NCBI GenBank assembly: GCA_964463695.1
Contig: CAYXCZ010000009.1
Location: forward strand, 1-64,000
DNA from: JALNZU01 sp964463695
GTDB lineage: Bacteria; Bacteroidota; Bacteroidia; Bacteroidales; F082
DNA: 64,000 nt
Direction: 5' to 3'
In this document: piece after piece, positions 1-8,343 of the stretch
Layout: each line of letters opens with the position of its first letter
How positions within the stretch are numbered: position 1 is the first letter of the stretch
Notes under the pieces: model-generated
Databases searched by the model: none
Told to the model about the DNA's origin: nothing
The model's input: the letters and a program-made list of their open reading frames with translations, nothing else
Translations under genes and position numbers: made by a program

Positions 1-599
1 CTGAAGATATCAGAGAAGGATGTACAATTATTAAAAAACATGCTGAAGAAGTCAAGGTAAAATTTGGATCAGCTTTAGCGAGCGAAAACAGGGATGACGA
101 AGTAGTGTCAATTCCAGGTATCAGGGGGAGACCACCAAAAGAAATTTCGTTTCGCAATTTAGCTTCCATCATCCAGGCACGTATGGAAGAGATTATAGAA
201 CACGTGTATTATGAGATCAAAAACTCCGGACTTGAACGAAAGCTAATAGCAGGAATTGTATTGACAGGAGGTGGAGCGCTCATGAAACATATTGATCAGC
301 TATCATCATTTCTTACTGGAATGGAAGTTCGTATCGGTTATCCAAACGAACATCTGGCTAAAGGTACTCCTGATGAACTTGCAAGCCCCATGTACGCAAC
401 TGGAATTGGACTGGTAATTGAAGGAATCAAACGCTATGATTTCGAAGTTGAAATGGATAAGATGAAAGAAGAAGCTGAAGATGTGGGACTTAAAAACACA
501 AAAGCTCCTGTTACAATTCAAGAAGACTTGAAAGAAAAGAAACGTCAGAGTTATCTGGACAAAATAATCAGGATATTCGACCGCGATTTGATTGAATAA
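1..599 (+). CDS. ftsA: Cell division protein FtsA, C-terminal part (5' truncated by window edge)
   Basis: This is the C-terminal 198 residues of FtsA, the actin-like ATPase that anchors FtsZ filaments to the inner membrane. The reading frame is open from base 3 to the stop at 597-599, so the start lies outside the window. The actin-fold adenosine motif LTGGGALM is visible, and the protein ends in a basic/hydrophobic stretch (YLDKIIRIF) that fits the FtsA membrane-targeting amphipathic helix. It sits 89 bp before ftsZ in the same direction, the usual end of the division and cell wall cluster. An internal GTG at 105 could be mistaken for a start, but the FtsA sequence continues upstream of it. 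Confidence 0.93.
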   Translation, partial: EDIREGCTIIKKHAEEVKVKFGSALASENRDDEVVSIPGIRGRPPKEISFRNLASIIQARMEEIIEHVYYEIKNSGLERKLIAGIVLTGGGALMKHIDQLSSFLTGMEVRIGYPNEHLAKGTPDELASPMYATGIGLVIEGIKRYDFEVEMDKMKEEAEDVGLKNTKAPVTIQEDLKEKKRQSYLDKIIRIFDRDLIE

Positions 600-688
600 C
601 TTAAGGTTATCAACCATAAAATGTTAACAAATAAAATAAAAAAACAATATCAGAATCAAACAAGAAATTAATTTTAAAACCTATAATC

Positions 689-2311
689 ATGACTGAAATG
701 CTAAAATTCGAACATCCTAAGAATCAATCAAATATCATCAAAGTAATCGGTGTTGGAGGAGGAGGAAGCAATGCTGTTACCCATATGTTTCATCAGGGTA
801 TAAAAGGGGTTGATTTCGTTTTATGCAACACTGATTCACAAGCACTTGATACAAGTGCAGTTCCAAACAAAGTTCATCTTGGAAAAAGACAACTTGGAGC
901 AGGAAACATTCCTGCTGTTGGCCGTGAAGCTGCCATCGAGACAACCGAAGAAATAAGACAATTACTTGAACCTCATACCAAAATGCTTTTCATTACAGCT
1001 GGTATGGGAGGCGGAACAGGAACAGGGGCAGCGCCTGTTGTAGCTAAAATTGCCCGTGAACTCGATATTCTAACAGTTGGGATCGTTACTCTTCCTTTTA
1101 GTTTCGAAGGAAAAAAGCGTCGCCAGCAAGCCATTGAAGGTATCGAAGAGCTTAGAAGACATGTTGATACATTGCTTATTATCAGCAACGATAAGCTGAG
1201 AGAAGAATATGGAAATATGCGTTTAACTGAAGCATTTAAAAAGGCTGATGATGTTTTGACAATCGCTTCCAAAGGCATTGCTGAAATCATAACTGTTACC
1301 GGCTACATCAACGTTGACTTTGAAGATGTTAAAACAGTAATGAAGAACAGTGGTAAAGCAATTATGGGTTCTGCAATTGCATCCGGCGAAAACAGAGCTA
1401 TTAAAGCTATTGAAGAAGCCATGCGTTCACCCCTTCTAAATGATTCAAATATTTCAGGAGCCAAAAATATTTTGTTATATATCACCTCAGGCGGGGAAGA
1501 AATTTCTTTAGACGAGGTTCATGAAATTACTGATTATATTCAACATATCTGTGGAAATACCGCTGAAGTAATCTGGGGAAATGGGGTTGACAACACCTTA
1601 GAAAATAATATTGCCCTCACCATTATTGCAACAGGTTTTGAAAATGAGGAGTTACTAACTGTGAGCCAAGGCGCTTCGAATGTAAAAGTAAATCCACTAT
1701 ATGGTGACAGGATTAACGATTCGTTTAACAACCAACAAAATAAACCAAGCGCACCAGTAAAAGTTTTTACCCTTAGCAATGATGATTCGGATGATGATCA
1801 AGAGGTTACAAATACCCATTCTGAATCAGTTTCTCAGTCAAATCAGATGACACAAAGAGTTCATCACCTTTTCGATGAAATTCCGGAAGAAAAAGAAGTT
1901 GAAGAGGCATCATTCATGACAGATGCAGCTGCAGAAACATCTTTCTCTCACTCAACTACTAAAGATGCAGATGAAATCCTATTTGAAGTTGTTGAACCAA
2001 TTATAGAAGCAAAAACAGAAGTTGTTAAGGCTAGCATCGCCCGTATTAATGCTGAAGATGAAATGGCAGAGCGACTTGAAATGGAGAGAAGAAGCCTTGA
2101 ACGTCAGAATCGTCTGAAAGCCATGAGTTTGAAGATCAGAACTGATCAGGGAATTGAAGAACTTGAGAAACAGCCGGCTTATTTGCGTAAAGGTACGGAT
2201 GTAAAGCAAGAAATGGCATCACAAGATGTTTCGCGCTACAGTATTGATCCCACACCGGGTCGTCCGGGACTTCGTCTTGATAATCCTTTTCTACACGACA
2301 ACGTTGATTAA
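689..2311 (+). CDS. ftsZ: Cell division protein FtsZ
   Basis: FtsZ is the tubulin-like GTPase that forms the cytokinetic ring. Visible are the N-terminal glycine loop GVGGGGSNAV (about residues 21-30), the GTP-binding GGGTGTG motif (about 107-113) and the T7-loop region around VDFEDV. The globular core ends near residue 340. A long, charged, low-complexity linker of roughly 175 residues follows, ending in a conserved-looking tail (GRPGLRLDNPFLHDN) that is the likely peptide for FtsA binding. At 540 residues it is much longer than the roughly 380 of Escherichia coli, as is common in Bacteroidetes. ATG at 689 is the clear start. Confidence 0.97.
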   Translation: MTEMLKFEHPKNQSNIIKVIGVGGGGSNAVTHMFHQGIKGVDFVLCNTDSQALDTSAVPNKVHLGKRQLGAGNIPAVGREAAIETTEEIRQLLEPHTKMLFITAGMGGGTGTGAAPVVAKIARELDILTVGIVTLPFSFEGKKRRQQAIEGIEELRRHVDTLLIISNDKLREEYGNMRLTEAFKKADDVLTIASKGIAEIITVTGYINVDFEDVKTVMKNSGKAIMGSAIASGENRAIKAIEEAMRSPLLNDSNISGAKNILLYITSGGEEISLDEVHEITDYIQHICGNTAEVIWGNGVDNTLENNIALTIIATGFENEELLTVSQGASNVKVNPLYGDRINDSFNNQQNKPSAPVKVFTLSNDDSDDDQEVTNTHSESVSQSNQMTQRVHHLFDEIPEEKEVEEASFMTDAAAETSFSHSTTKDADEILFEVVEPIIEAKTEVVKASIARINAEDEMAERLEMERRSLERQNRLKAMSLKIRTDQGIEELEKQPAYLRKGTDVKQEMASQDVSRYSIDPTPGRPGLRLDNPFLHDNVD

Positions 2312-2322
2312 ATCGAGAAATT

Positions 2323-2778
2323 ATGGAGCTGGAAATTATTATAAATAATGATATCAAACAGGCAATGCTTGCCAAAGATATGCGGAAGCTGAATGCTTTA
2401 CGAGCTATCAAAGCAGCCCTTTTACTTGAAAAAACAGGCAAAGATGTAAGCAGCGGTGTTATTCCTGAGAGCGTTGAATTGAAACTTTTACAGAAATTAG
2501 TTAAGCAGCGCCGCGAATCAGCAGCCATCTATGTATCTCAAATGCGTGCAGATCTGGCAGATGAGGAAATTTTTCAGGCAAGTATCATCGAAAACTATCT
2601 TCCATCCCAAATGTCGGAAGATGAAATCAAAGCTATTGTCGCATCTGCCATAACTGAAACAGGTGCCTCAGGCATGAGGGATATGGGTAAGGTAATGGGA
2701 ATTGTTTCAGCGAAGATTTCAGGCAAAGCTGACAATCAAACTGTTGCTACAATTGTTAAAACACTACTTAATAATTAG
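2323..2778 (+). CDS. GatB/YqeY domain-containing protein
   Basis: A 151-residue stand-alone YqeY-like protein, 11 bp after ftsZ and probably cotranscribed. The family shares the helical tail domain of GatB/GatE, which contacts tRNA in the amidotransferases; the role of the free-standing protein is not settled. Family features are the N-terminal KQAMLAKDMRKLNALRAIKAA helix, the KLVKQRRESA segment, and a C-terminal MGKVMGIVSAKISGKAD segment matching the YqeY consensus. It is far too short to be GatB itself. A strong hairpin terminator follows. Confidence 0.9.
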   Translation: MELEIIINNDIKQAMLAKDMRKLNALRAIKAALLLEKTGKDVSSGVIPESVELKLLQKLVKQRRESAAIYVSQMRADLADEEIFQASIIENYLPSQMSEDEIKAIVASAITETGASGMRDMGKVMGIVSAKISGKADNQTVATIVKTLLNN

Positions 2779-2819
2779 TTATATTTTGAGTCTAAAAAGA
2801 CTCGCATTACAGGGGGGAA

Positions 2820-2852
2820 ACAAAAAAAGGAGCCAAAAGCTCCTTTTTTTAT
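2820..2852. terminator. Bidirectional rho-independent terminator between yqeY-like gene and tsf
   Basis: A short stem AGGAGC / GCTCCT (within AAAAAAAGGAGC-CAAAA-GCTCCTTTTTTT) is flanked by A and T runs on both sides. It lies between two convergent genes and can serve both. Confidence 0.85.
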
Positions 2853-2870
2853 TATCTGTTAAAGGTTAAA

Positions 2871-3701
2871 TTAACCGAGTGCAACGCGTTTGAAGGAAGT
2901 AACAGTAAGAGATTTATCACTTTCTGATAAATACTGTCTGACGGTCTTTTTATTTTCACGAACAAAATCCTGATTAAGCAAGGTGCTTTCGCGATAAAAT
3001 TTATTCAGTTTACCACGTGCAATTTTTTCAAGCATTTCTTCAGCTTTACCTTCATTACGTGCTTGTTCCATACCAATTTCAATTTCTCTTTGAATAGCTT
3101 CCTGTGGAACATCACTTTCATCAATGGCAACAGGATCCATAGCTGCAACCTGCATTGCAAGTTCGCGACCAATTTGAAGAACATTAGGAGCTTCAGAAAG
3201 ATTCAAACCAATGATAGTAGATAAACGATTACCCGGGTGAATGTAAGCAGCAGTGACGGGGGCTTCAATTTTGAAAAATGCTCCCAAATCAATTTTCTCT
3301 CCAATTACACCTGTTTGGTCAGTAATTGTATCTTCAACTTTTCTACCATTAAGTTCAAGCGCCTTCAATTCATCAATGCTTTGAACTTTATTAGCAATAG
3401 CTAAATCAAGAATACCGTGAGCGTACTTTACAAAATCTTCATTCTTTGCAACGAAATCTGTTTCACAGTTTACCATTACAACGGCTGCATACAGGTGATC
3501 GTCACTTGTTTTGGCGATAACAACACCTTCAGTAGCATCACGATCAGCACGTTTTGCGGCCACTTTCTGACCTTTCTTGCGCAGATAATCCACAGCCTGT
3601 TCCATATCTCCATTGCTTTCGACGAGGGCATTTTTGCAATCCATCATCCCAGCACCTGTCAGCTTTCTTAAATCATTTACTTGAGCAGCAGTAATATTCA
3701 T
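2871..3701 (-). CDS. tsf: Translation elongation factor Ts
   Basis: EF-Ts is the nucleotide exchange factor that recycles EF-Tu. The N-terminal UBA-like domain (VNDLRKLTGAGMMDCKNAL) and the exchange motif TDFVAKN (residues 81-87) are visible. It is 276 residues long, normal for the family. It is the last gene of the rplM-rpsI-rpsB-tsf block on the minus strand, 29 bp after rpsB, and is followed by the terminator at 2820-2852. The start ATG at 3699-3701 matches the conserved beginning of the family. Confidence 0.97.
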   Translation of the reverse strand: MNITAAQVNDLRKLTGAGMMDCKNALVESNGDMEQAVDYLRKKGQKVAAKRADRDATEGVVIAKTSDDHLYAAVVMVNCETDFVAKNEDFVKYAHGILDLAIANKVQSIDELKALELNGRKVEDTITDQTGVIGEKIDLGAFFKIEAPVTAAYIHPGNRLSTIIGLNLSEAPNVLQIGRELAMQVAAMDPVAIDESDVPQEAIQREIEIGMEQARNEGKAEEMLEKIARGKLNKFYRESTLLNQDFVRENKKTVRQYLSESDKSLTVTSFKRVALG

Positions 3702-3730
3702 TTGCTTATAATTCTTTAAAATTAAGTCTA

Positions 3731-4591
3731 TTATTTTCTGGCAGCCGGACGACGTGGTCTTTTTCCACGAGCGTCATCACCTGCTGGTTTGCGACCAGCA
3801 TCGCCTTTATTTTCTTCTTCATCAACTTCGAAGTTTTTGTCGTTATCATCGCCAAAATCTTCACCGTCGCTTTCGCCATCTTCCTGACCTTTATCTTTAG
3901 CAAGTTTGCGATCATTCAATCCCTCTTCAATAGCTTGAGCCATAGTGCGAAGGATTAAAGAAATAGATTTGCTTGCATCGTCATTTCCTGGAATTGGGAA
4001 ATCAATAATGTTTGGGTTGCTGTTTGTGTCGCAAATTGCAAAAGTTGGAATGTTAAGCTTACGTGCTTCAGCAACAGCGATATGTTCTTTGATAACGTCA
4101 ACAACGAATAATGCAGATGGAAGACGGCTAAGGTCAGCAATACTACCTAAGTTCTTTTCAAGTTTTTCGCGTTCACGTTGAATTTGAAGGCGTTCTCTTT
4201 TGGAGAGGTTCATATATGAATCGCTCACCATAAGTTTGTCGATATTTGACATTTTGCGTACCGCTTTACGAATGGTAGCAAAATTTGTCAACATACCACC
4301 CGGCCAGCGTTCTGTAACGTAAGGCATGCCGACTTTGGAAACCTCTTCAGCCACGATACTTTTTGCTTGTTTCTTTGTTGCAACAAACAAAACTTTTTTA
4401 CCAGAACGAGCTAATTGACGAAGTGCGTTGGCTGCTTCCTCAATCTTTACTTGTGTTTTGTATAAGTCAATGATGTGGATTCCATTGCGCTCCATAAAAA
4501 TATATGGTGCCATATTTGGATTCCATTTTCTTCTAAGGTGACCAAAATGAACACCTGCATCTAATAATTCTTCAAAGGATACTCTTGACAT
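3731..4591 (-). CDS. rpsB: 30S ribosomal protein S2
   Basis: S2 binds the 30S head and helps recruit S1. The start SFEELLDAGVHFGH and the following RRKWNPNM are diagnostic, and the body runs to about residue 235. The C-terminus carries an extra tail of some 50 residues, first strongly acidic (Asp/Glu rich) and then basic (RGKRPRRPAARK), which is not part of the S2 fold. The order rpsB-tsf is nearly universal in bacteria. A 107-bp gap containing an imperfect hairpin separates it from rpsI. Confidence 0.97.
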   Translation of the reverse strand: MSRVSFEELLDAGVHFGHLRRKWNPNMAPYIFMERNGIHIIDLYKTQVKIEEAANALRQLARSGKKVLFVATKKQAKSIVAEEVSKVGMPYVTERWPGGMLTNFATIRKAVRKMSNIDKLMVSDSYMNLSKRERLQIQREREKLEKNLGSIADLSRLPSALFVVDVIKEHIAVAEARKLNIPTFAICDTNSNPNIIDFPIPGNDDASKSISLILRTMAQAIEEGLNDRKLAKDKGQEDGESDGEDFGDDNDKNFEVDEEENKGDAGRKPAGDDARGKRPRRPAARK

Positions 4592-4698
4592 AAAAAAATA
4601 GATTAAAAATTGTTTACTTTCACGAACACAATCGCTGAGTAGATCTGAGAAGACATCTCAGCAATTTGGATACTAAACAGAATCGTTTGCCCTTGAGA

Positions 4699-5085
4699 CT
4701 AACGTTTGCTGAATTGGAACTTCTTACGTGCTTTTGGCTGACCTGGTTTTTTACGTTCAACCATTCTCGGGTCACGACGTAAGAGGCCTTTTGCTTTGAG
4801 AACAGGACGATATTCGCTGTTAATTTCGCAGAGTGCACGGCTAATAGCAAGACTCAAAGCCTCTGCCTGTCCGTTGATTCCACCACCAGCAAGATTCACT
4901 TTGATGTCGTAAACACCCATATTACCCGTAAGGGCAAGAGGCTGCTCAACAACAAACTGCAAAATGCCTGTTGGGAAATATTCTCTGAAATCCCGCTTAT
5001 TAACCACGATACTGCCGTTTCCGCTTTTCAGATAAACACGGGCAACAGCAGTCTTCCTCCTACCTAAGGCGTTGATTACTTCCAT
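4699..5085 (-). CDS. rpsI: 30S ribosomal protein S9
   Basis: S9 is a 30S head protein whose C-terminal tail reaches the P-site tRNA. The start EVINALGRRKTAVARVYLK, the GGGINGQAEA segment and the tail ending in KFQFSKR (ends in K-R as usual) identify it. It is 128 residues long. It lies 5 bp after rplM, the standard rplM-rpsI pair. Confidence 0.97.
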   Translation of the reverse strand: MEVINALGRRKTAVARVYLKSGNGSIVVNKRDFREYFPTGILQFVVEQPLALTGNMGVYDIKVNLAGGGINGQAEALSLAISRALCEINSEYRPVLKAKGLLRRDPRMVERKKPGQPKARKKFQFSKR

Positions 5086-5090
5086 GATGC

Positions 5091-5546
5091 TTATTTAATT
5101 GTATTTAATGTTAATTCCATTGGCTGCTGAGCTTCATGTTTGTGGGTGGGACCAGCATAAACATAAAGGTTACGATACAACTCTGCTCCCAATTTTGTTT
5201 TTGGAAGCATCCCTTTTACTGCATGTTCAACAACAGCAATTGGTTTTCTTTTCAGCTGCTCTTTGATCGGACGGAGACGCTGACCGCCAGGAAAACCTGT
5301 GTGACGGACATAATATTTGGTTTCCATCTTGTTGCCTGTGAGGGCGACCTTTTCAGCGTTGATCACAATCACATTGTCGCCACAATCGCTGTGGGGAGTG
5401 AAGGATGGTTTGTGTTTTCCTCTTAATACCTGAGCAACTGTTGACGCCAAACGTCCTAAAATCAGTCCTTCGGCATCGATAACCATCCATTTTTTATCAG
5501 CATTTTCTTTATTGACGCTGATTGTTTTGTAACTAAGTGTATTCAT
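5091..5546 (-). CDS. rplM: 50S ribosomal protein L13
   Basis: L13 is an early assembly protein of the 50S subunit. The family motifs WMVIDAEGLILGRLAS and RHTGFPGG and the segment VKGMLPKTKLG are present. A longer open frame reaches 5615, but the extra 23 residues (start MFLFLHPVLEK) are not part of the L13 family, and the -7 promoter element lies at 5601-5608, so the ATG at 5544-5546 (MNTLSYKTI) is chosen, giving 151 residues. It heads the operon with rpsI, rpsB and tsf. Confidence 0.96.
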   Translation of the reverse strand: MNTLSYKTISVNKENADKKWMVIDAEGLILGRLASTVAQVLRGKHKPSFTPHSDCGDNVIVINAEKVALTGNKMETKYYVRHTGFPGGQRLRPIKEQLKRKPIAVVEHAVKGMLPKTKLGAELYRNLYVYAGPTHKHEAQQPMELTLNTIK

Positions 5547-5893
5547 TGACTTGTAGATTACTTCTTTCGTTTCAGTACATACTTTTTCCAAAACGGGGTG
5601 CAAAAATAGAAACATTTTTTGATTCCAACAAATTTACTAACATCTATTTGTTGATATTTTTTTCTGTAACTTTTTGAACCACCGATAAGAAACTCCGCGA
5701 CCTATCTTTCAGCTGATTTACTGACCGATCAGAAAGGGATTTTTTCAGGCGGCAAAAGTACACATAATCATCTTCATTCTATATTCTTGAAATGATTTAA
5801 ATAATTTATAAAAATGTCCGGCATACTACCTTCCGTCGGATAAGGTATTCTTTGCTATTTTTGCAGCCTTAATAGTTCCCTCAAATCAGTTGT
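5547..5893. other. Intergenic region between divergent rplM and gldA
   Basis: This 347-bp gap holds the rplM promoter (5601-5632), a further minus-strand -7-like element TACTTTTG (complement of 5753-5760) without a clear -33 box, and a plus-strand TATTTTTG at 5856-5863, 30 bp before gldA. I see no small gene or structured RNA of a known class. Confidence 0.5.
5601..5632 (-). promoter_or_regulatory. Promoter of the rplM-rpsI-rpsB-tsf operon
   Basis: On the minus strand, TTTG (5629-5632) is separated by 20 bp from TATTTTTG (5601-5608), matching the Bacteroidetes -33/-7 pattern (TTTG, 19-21 bp, TAnnTTTG). The inferred leader before the rplM ATG is about 50 nt. Confidence 0.55.
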
Positions 5894-6802
5894 ATGTCGG
5901 TAAAAGTTCAACAAATTTCAAAGCTTTATGGCACTCAAAAAGCTTTGGACAATGTATCCCTAACTATAAAACCCGGAGAAATTGTCGGGTTGTTGGGTCC
6001 AAATGGGGCAGGAAAATCAACATTGATGAAAATCCTCAGTTGCTTTATTCCACCCAGTTTAGGCTCAGCTTCTGTTATGGGGTTCGACGTTCAGGATCAA
6101 TCTATTGAGGTTAGAAGACTTGTTGGATATCTCCCTGAGAGCAATCCACTTTATTCCGAAATGTATATCAGGGAGTATTTAACTTTCATTGCAGGGATTC
6201 ATCAGCTTGGAAAAAAAACAGCCGGTAAAGTTGACGAAATGATTCATCTTACAGGCTTGGAACCTGAAATTCACAAAAAAATACACATGCTGTCCAAGGG
6301 GTACAAACAAAGGGTGGGTATTTCGCAAGCATTGATACATGATCCTCAAGTACTTATACTTGATGAGCCCACCTCAGGTCTCGATCCTAACCAATTGGTT
6401 GAAATACGTAACCTGATAAAAAACATTGGAAAAGATAAAACTGTCATTTTGTCAACACACATAATGCAGGAAGTTGAAGCATTATGCAATCGTGTAATTA
6501 TTATAAATAAAGGTGTGATTGTGGCTGATGATTTAACCGACAAATTGAGCAACAGTAAAACAACCGAAGCTATCATAGTGGAGTTTGAACAATCAATAGA
6601 ATCGGCTGACCTCATGAAAATTCCCGGCGTTAAACGTGTTATTAAAGAATCTAACAGCTGGGTAATTGAACCTGAAGCAGGGCGCGATATCAGGCAAGCA
6701 CTTACCAAATGGGCTGTTGACAGGCAATTGATAATTGTTGCACTAAAAAAGAAAACTTTAAGCATGGAAGAATCCTTTCATAAGTTTACTCAAAAATCTT
6801 AA
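5894..6802 (+). CDS. gldA: Gliding motility-associated ABC transporter ATP-binding protein GldA
   Basis: A 302-residue ABC ATPase closely resembling GldA, the ATPase partner of GldF/GldG in Bacteroidetes gliding. Walker A GPNGAGKS is at residues 35-42, the signature SKGYKQR follows at about 135, and Walker B is VLILDEPTSGLD. The region after Walker A (LPESNPLYSEMYIREYL) is typical of the GldA/NatA-like family. GldF and GldG are not next to it, so the partner permease must be elsewhere, or it serves another permease. A -7 element TATTTTTG lies at 5856-5863. Confidence 0.85.
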   Translation: MSVKVQQISKLYGTQKALDNVSLTIKPGEIVGLLGPNGAGKSTLMKILSCFIPPSLGSASVMGFDVQDQSIEVRRLVGYLPESNPLYSEMYIREYLTFIAGIHQLGKKTAGKVDEMIHLTGLEPEIHKKIHMLSKGYKQRVGISQALIHDPQVLILDEPTSGLDPNQLVEIRNLIKNIGKDKTVILSTHIMQEVEALCNRVIIINKGVIVADDLTDKLSNSKTTEAIIVEFEQSIESADLMKIPGVKRVIKESNSWVIEPEAGRDIRQALTKWAVDRQLIIVALKKKTLSMEESFHKFTQKS

Positions 6803-6980
6803 GGCTTTTTTTTCATTTATAAACGCTTCATTGATGTATACCTTCGCAACAAATGTTAATTGTATGACAAGGCAACTCAGTTTTAGTATTTTTGTGTTTT
6901 AGTTTTACCTGATTTAAGGAATCGGTTATTTTTTGCAGCATTTATTGATCAATTTGATTAACAAGAAAAAAAAGTAGAAA

Positions 6981-7946
6981 TTGAAAACTAACAGCGAAAT
7001 TATACAGATAGCTTCTCAAGTTATAAATAACGAAATCAACGCCTTAGCAGGCTTGTTAAAAGTTCTTGGTGATGAATTTGCTGAAGCCGTTAGGTTGATT
7101 TTAGCTTGTGAAGGAAAGATTGTTGTAAGTGGTGTTGGAAAAAGTGCCACTATTGCCCAGAAAATGGTTGCTACATTCAATTCGACAGGAACGACAGCTG
7201 TGTTTCTTCATGCTGCTGATGCCATTCATGGTGATCTGGGTGTTATTCGTGATGAGGATATTATCATTTTATTGTCAAAAAGTGGTGAGACACCTGAAAT
7301 AAGGGTTCTCATTCCCTTATTAAAGGCTAGAAAAAACAAGTTAATTTCAATTGTTGGAAATACTCAAAGCTATCTGGCCTTACAATCTGATGTGGCACTT
7401 GATTCAACAGTACCCAGAGAAGCTTGTCCAAATAATCTTGCACCAACAGCCAGCACAACAGCCCAACTCGTTATGGGTGATGCACTTGCAGTGTGTTTAC
7501 TGGAGTGCAGAGGATTCACAGCAGAAGATTTCGCTAAAGTACATCCGGGAGGTGCGCTTGGGAAACAGTTGTATTTGCGGGTTGACGACATTTTCTTAAA
7601 AAATCAGGTGCCTTTTGTTGGTCCTGAAGATGATTTGACAAAGATAATTGTTGAGATTTCTGCCAAACGACTAGGAGCGACAGCTGTTTTAGATCATGAC
7701 ATATTATTAGGAATAATTACAGATGGTGATTTAAGACGCATGCTAATGAACAACCCGCGTTTGGATCAGATTAAAGCTTCTGATATTATGACCAAAAACC
7801 CAAAACATGTTGAGCCGGGTGCATTAGTGGTTGATGCACTTGAAACCATGCGTCGTTTCAACATTACACAACTGCCGGTGGTTGAAGCCGGTAAATACAA
7901 AGGTGTAATCCATATCCATGATATTATCAAAGAAGGAATCATATAA
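6981..7946 (+). CDS. kdsD: KpsF/GutQ family sugar-phosphate isomerase (arabinose-5-phosphate isomerase)
   Basis: Expected to interconvert ribulose 5-phosphate and arabinose 5-phosphate, the first step of Kdo synthesis for lipopolysaccharide. An SIS domain with SGVGKS, HGDLG and SKSGET motifs is followed by NLAPTASTTAQL and FAKVHPGGALGKQL, both diagnostic of this family. Two CBS domains occupy about residues 200-320. There is no ATG before the family's conserved start; a TAG stop lies 6 bp upstream, so TTG at 6981 is the start. A -7 element TATTTTTG lies at 6887-6894. The AhpD-like gene follows after 21 bp. Confidence 0.9.
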   Translation: MKTNSEIIQIASQVINNEINALAGLLKVLGDEFAEAVRLILACEGKIVVSGVGKSATIAQKMVATFNSTGTTAVFLHAADAIHGDLGVIRDEDIIILLSKSGETPEIRVLIPLLKARKNKLISIVGNTQSYLALQSDVALDSTVPREACPNNLAPTASTTAQLVMGDALAVCLLECRGFTAEDFAKVHPGGALGKQLYLRVDDIFLKNQVPFVGPEDDLTKIIVEISAKRLGATAVLDHDILLGIITDGDLRRMLMNNPRLDQIKASDIMTKNPKHVEPGALVVDALETMRRFNITQLPVVEAGKYKGVIHIHDIIKEGII

Positions 7947-7967
7947 CTACAATTAAAACAACAAGAA

Positions 7968-8318
7968 ATGAAAACAATTGAAGCGTTCAATGCGTACCGC
8001 AAAAAGATGAACGATAAAATGATGGATGCTCCCAATAATAAGATAATGAAACGTATTTATAGTTTGGATACGTTGACATATGAGCCGGGAGCTTTGGATT
8101 CAAAAACAAAAGAGATGCTTGGGTTGGTAGCGTCAATGGTTTTAAAATGTGATGATTGTATTTATTATCATCTGCAAAAATGTGCTGAACTTGGCGTGAC
8201 AACCGACGAGATTATGGAAATCTTCGGTGTGGCAAACCTTGTAGGCGGAACCATTGTAATACCACATACACGCAGAGCTCTTGAGTTTTGGGAAGCCCTG
8301 ATGGAGCAACGCAATTAG
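7968..8318 (+). CDS. Carboxymuconolactone decarboxylase/AhpD-like family protein
   Basis: A 116-residue protein of the AhpD-like fold. It carries the redox motif C-D-D-C-x3-H (C61, C64, H68) typical of AhpD-type peroxidase helpers, followed by GVTTDEIMEIFGVANLVGG. A role in peroxide or thiol redox chemistry is inferred; the substrate is unknown. It sits between kdsD and a DUF5686 outer-membrane protein in the same direction, and the next start is only 25 bp away. Confidence 0.85.
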   Translation: MKTIEAFNAYRKKMNDKMMDAPNNKIMKRIYSLDTLTYEPGALDSKTKEMLGLVASMVLKCDDCIYYHLQKCAELGVTTDEIMEIFGVANLVGGTIVIPHTRRALEFWEALMEQRN

Positions 8319-8343
8319 TCAATTGATTTATAAACGATTATAC

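Noticed and set aside
2323..2778. gatB homolog
   Set aside because: Only 151 residues; it is the stand-alone YqeY domain.
4622..4672. Hairpin between rpsI and rpsB as a terminator
   Set aside because: Stem GCTGAG/CTCAGC has no T run on the minus strand and lies within a ribosomal operon; at most a leader structure.
5547..5615. N-terminal extension of L13
   Set aside because: The extra residues do not fit the L13 family and the promoter -7 element lies inside them.
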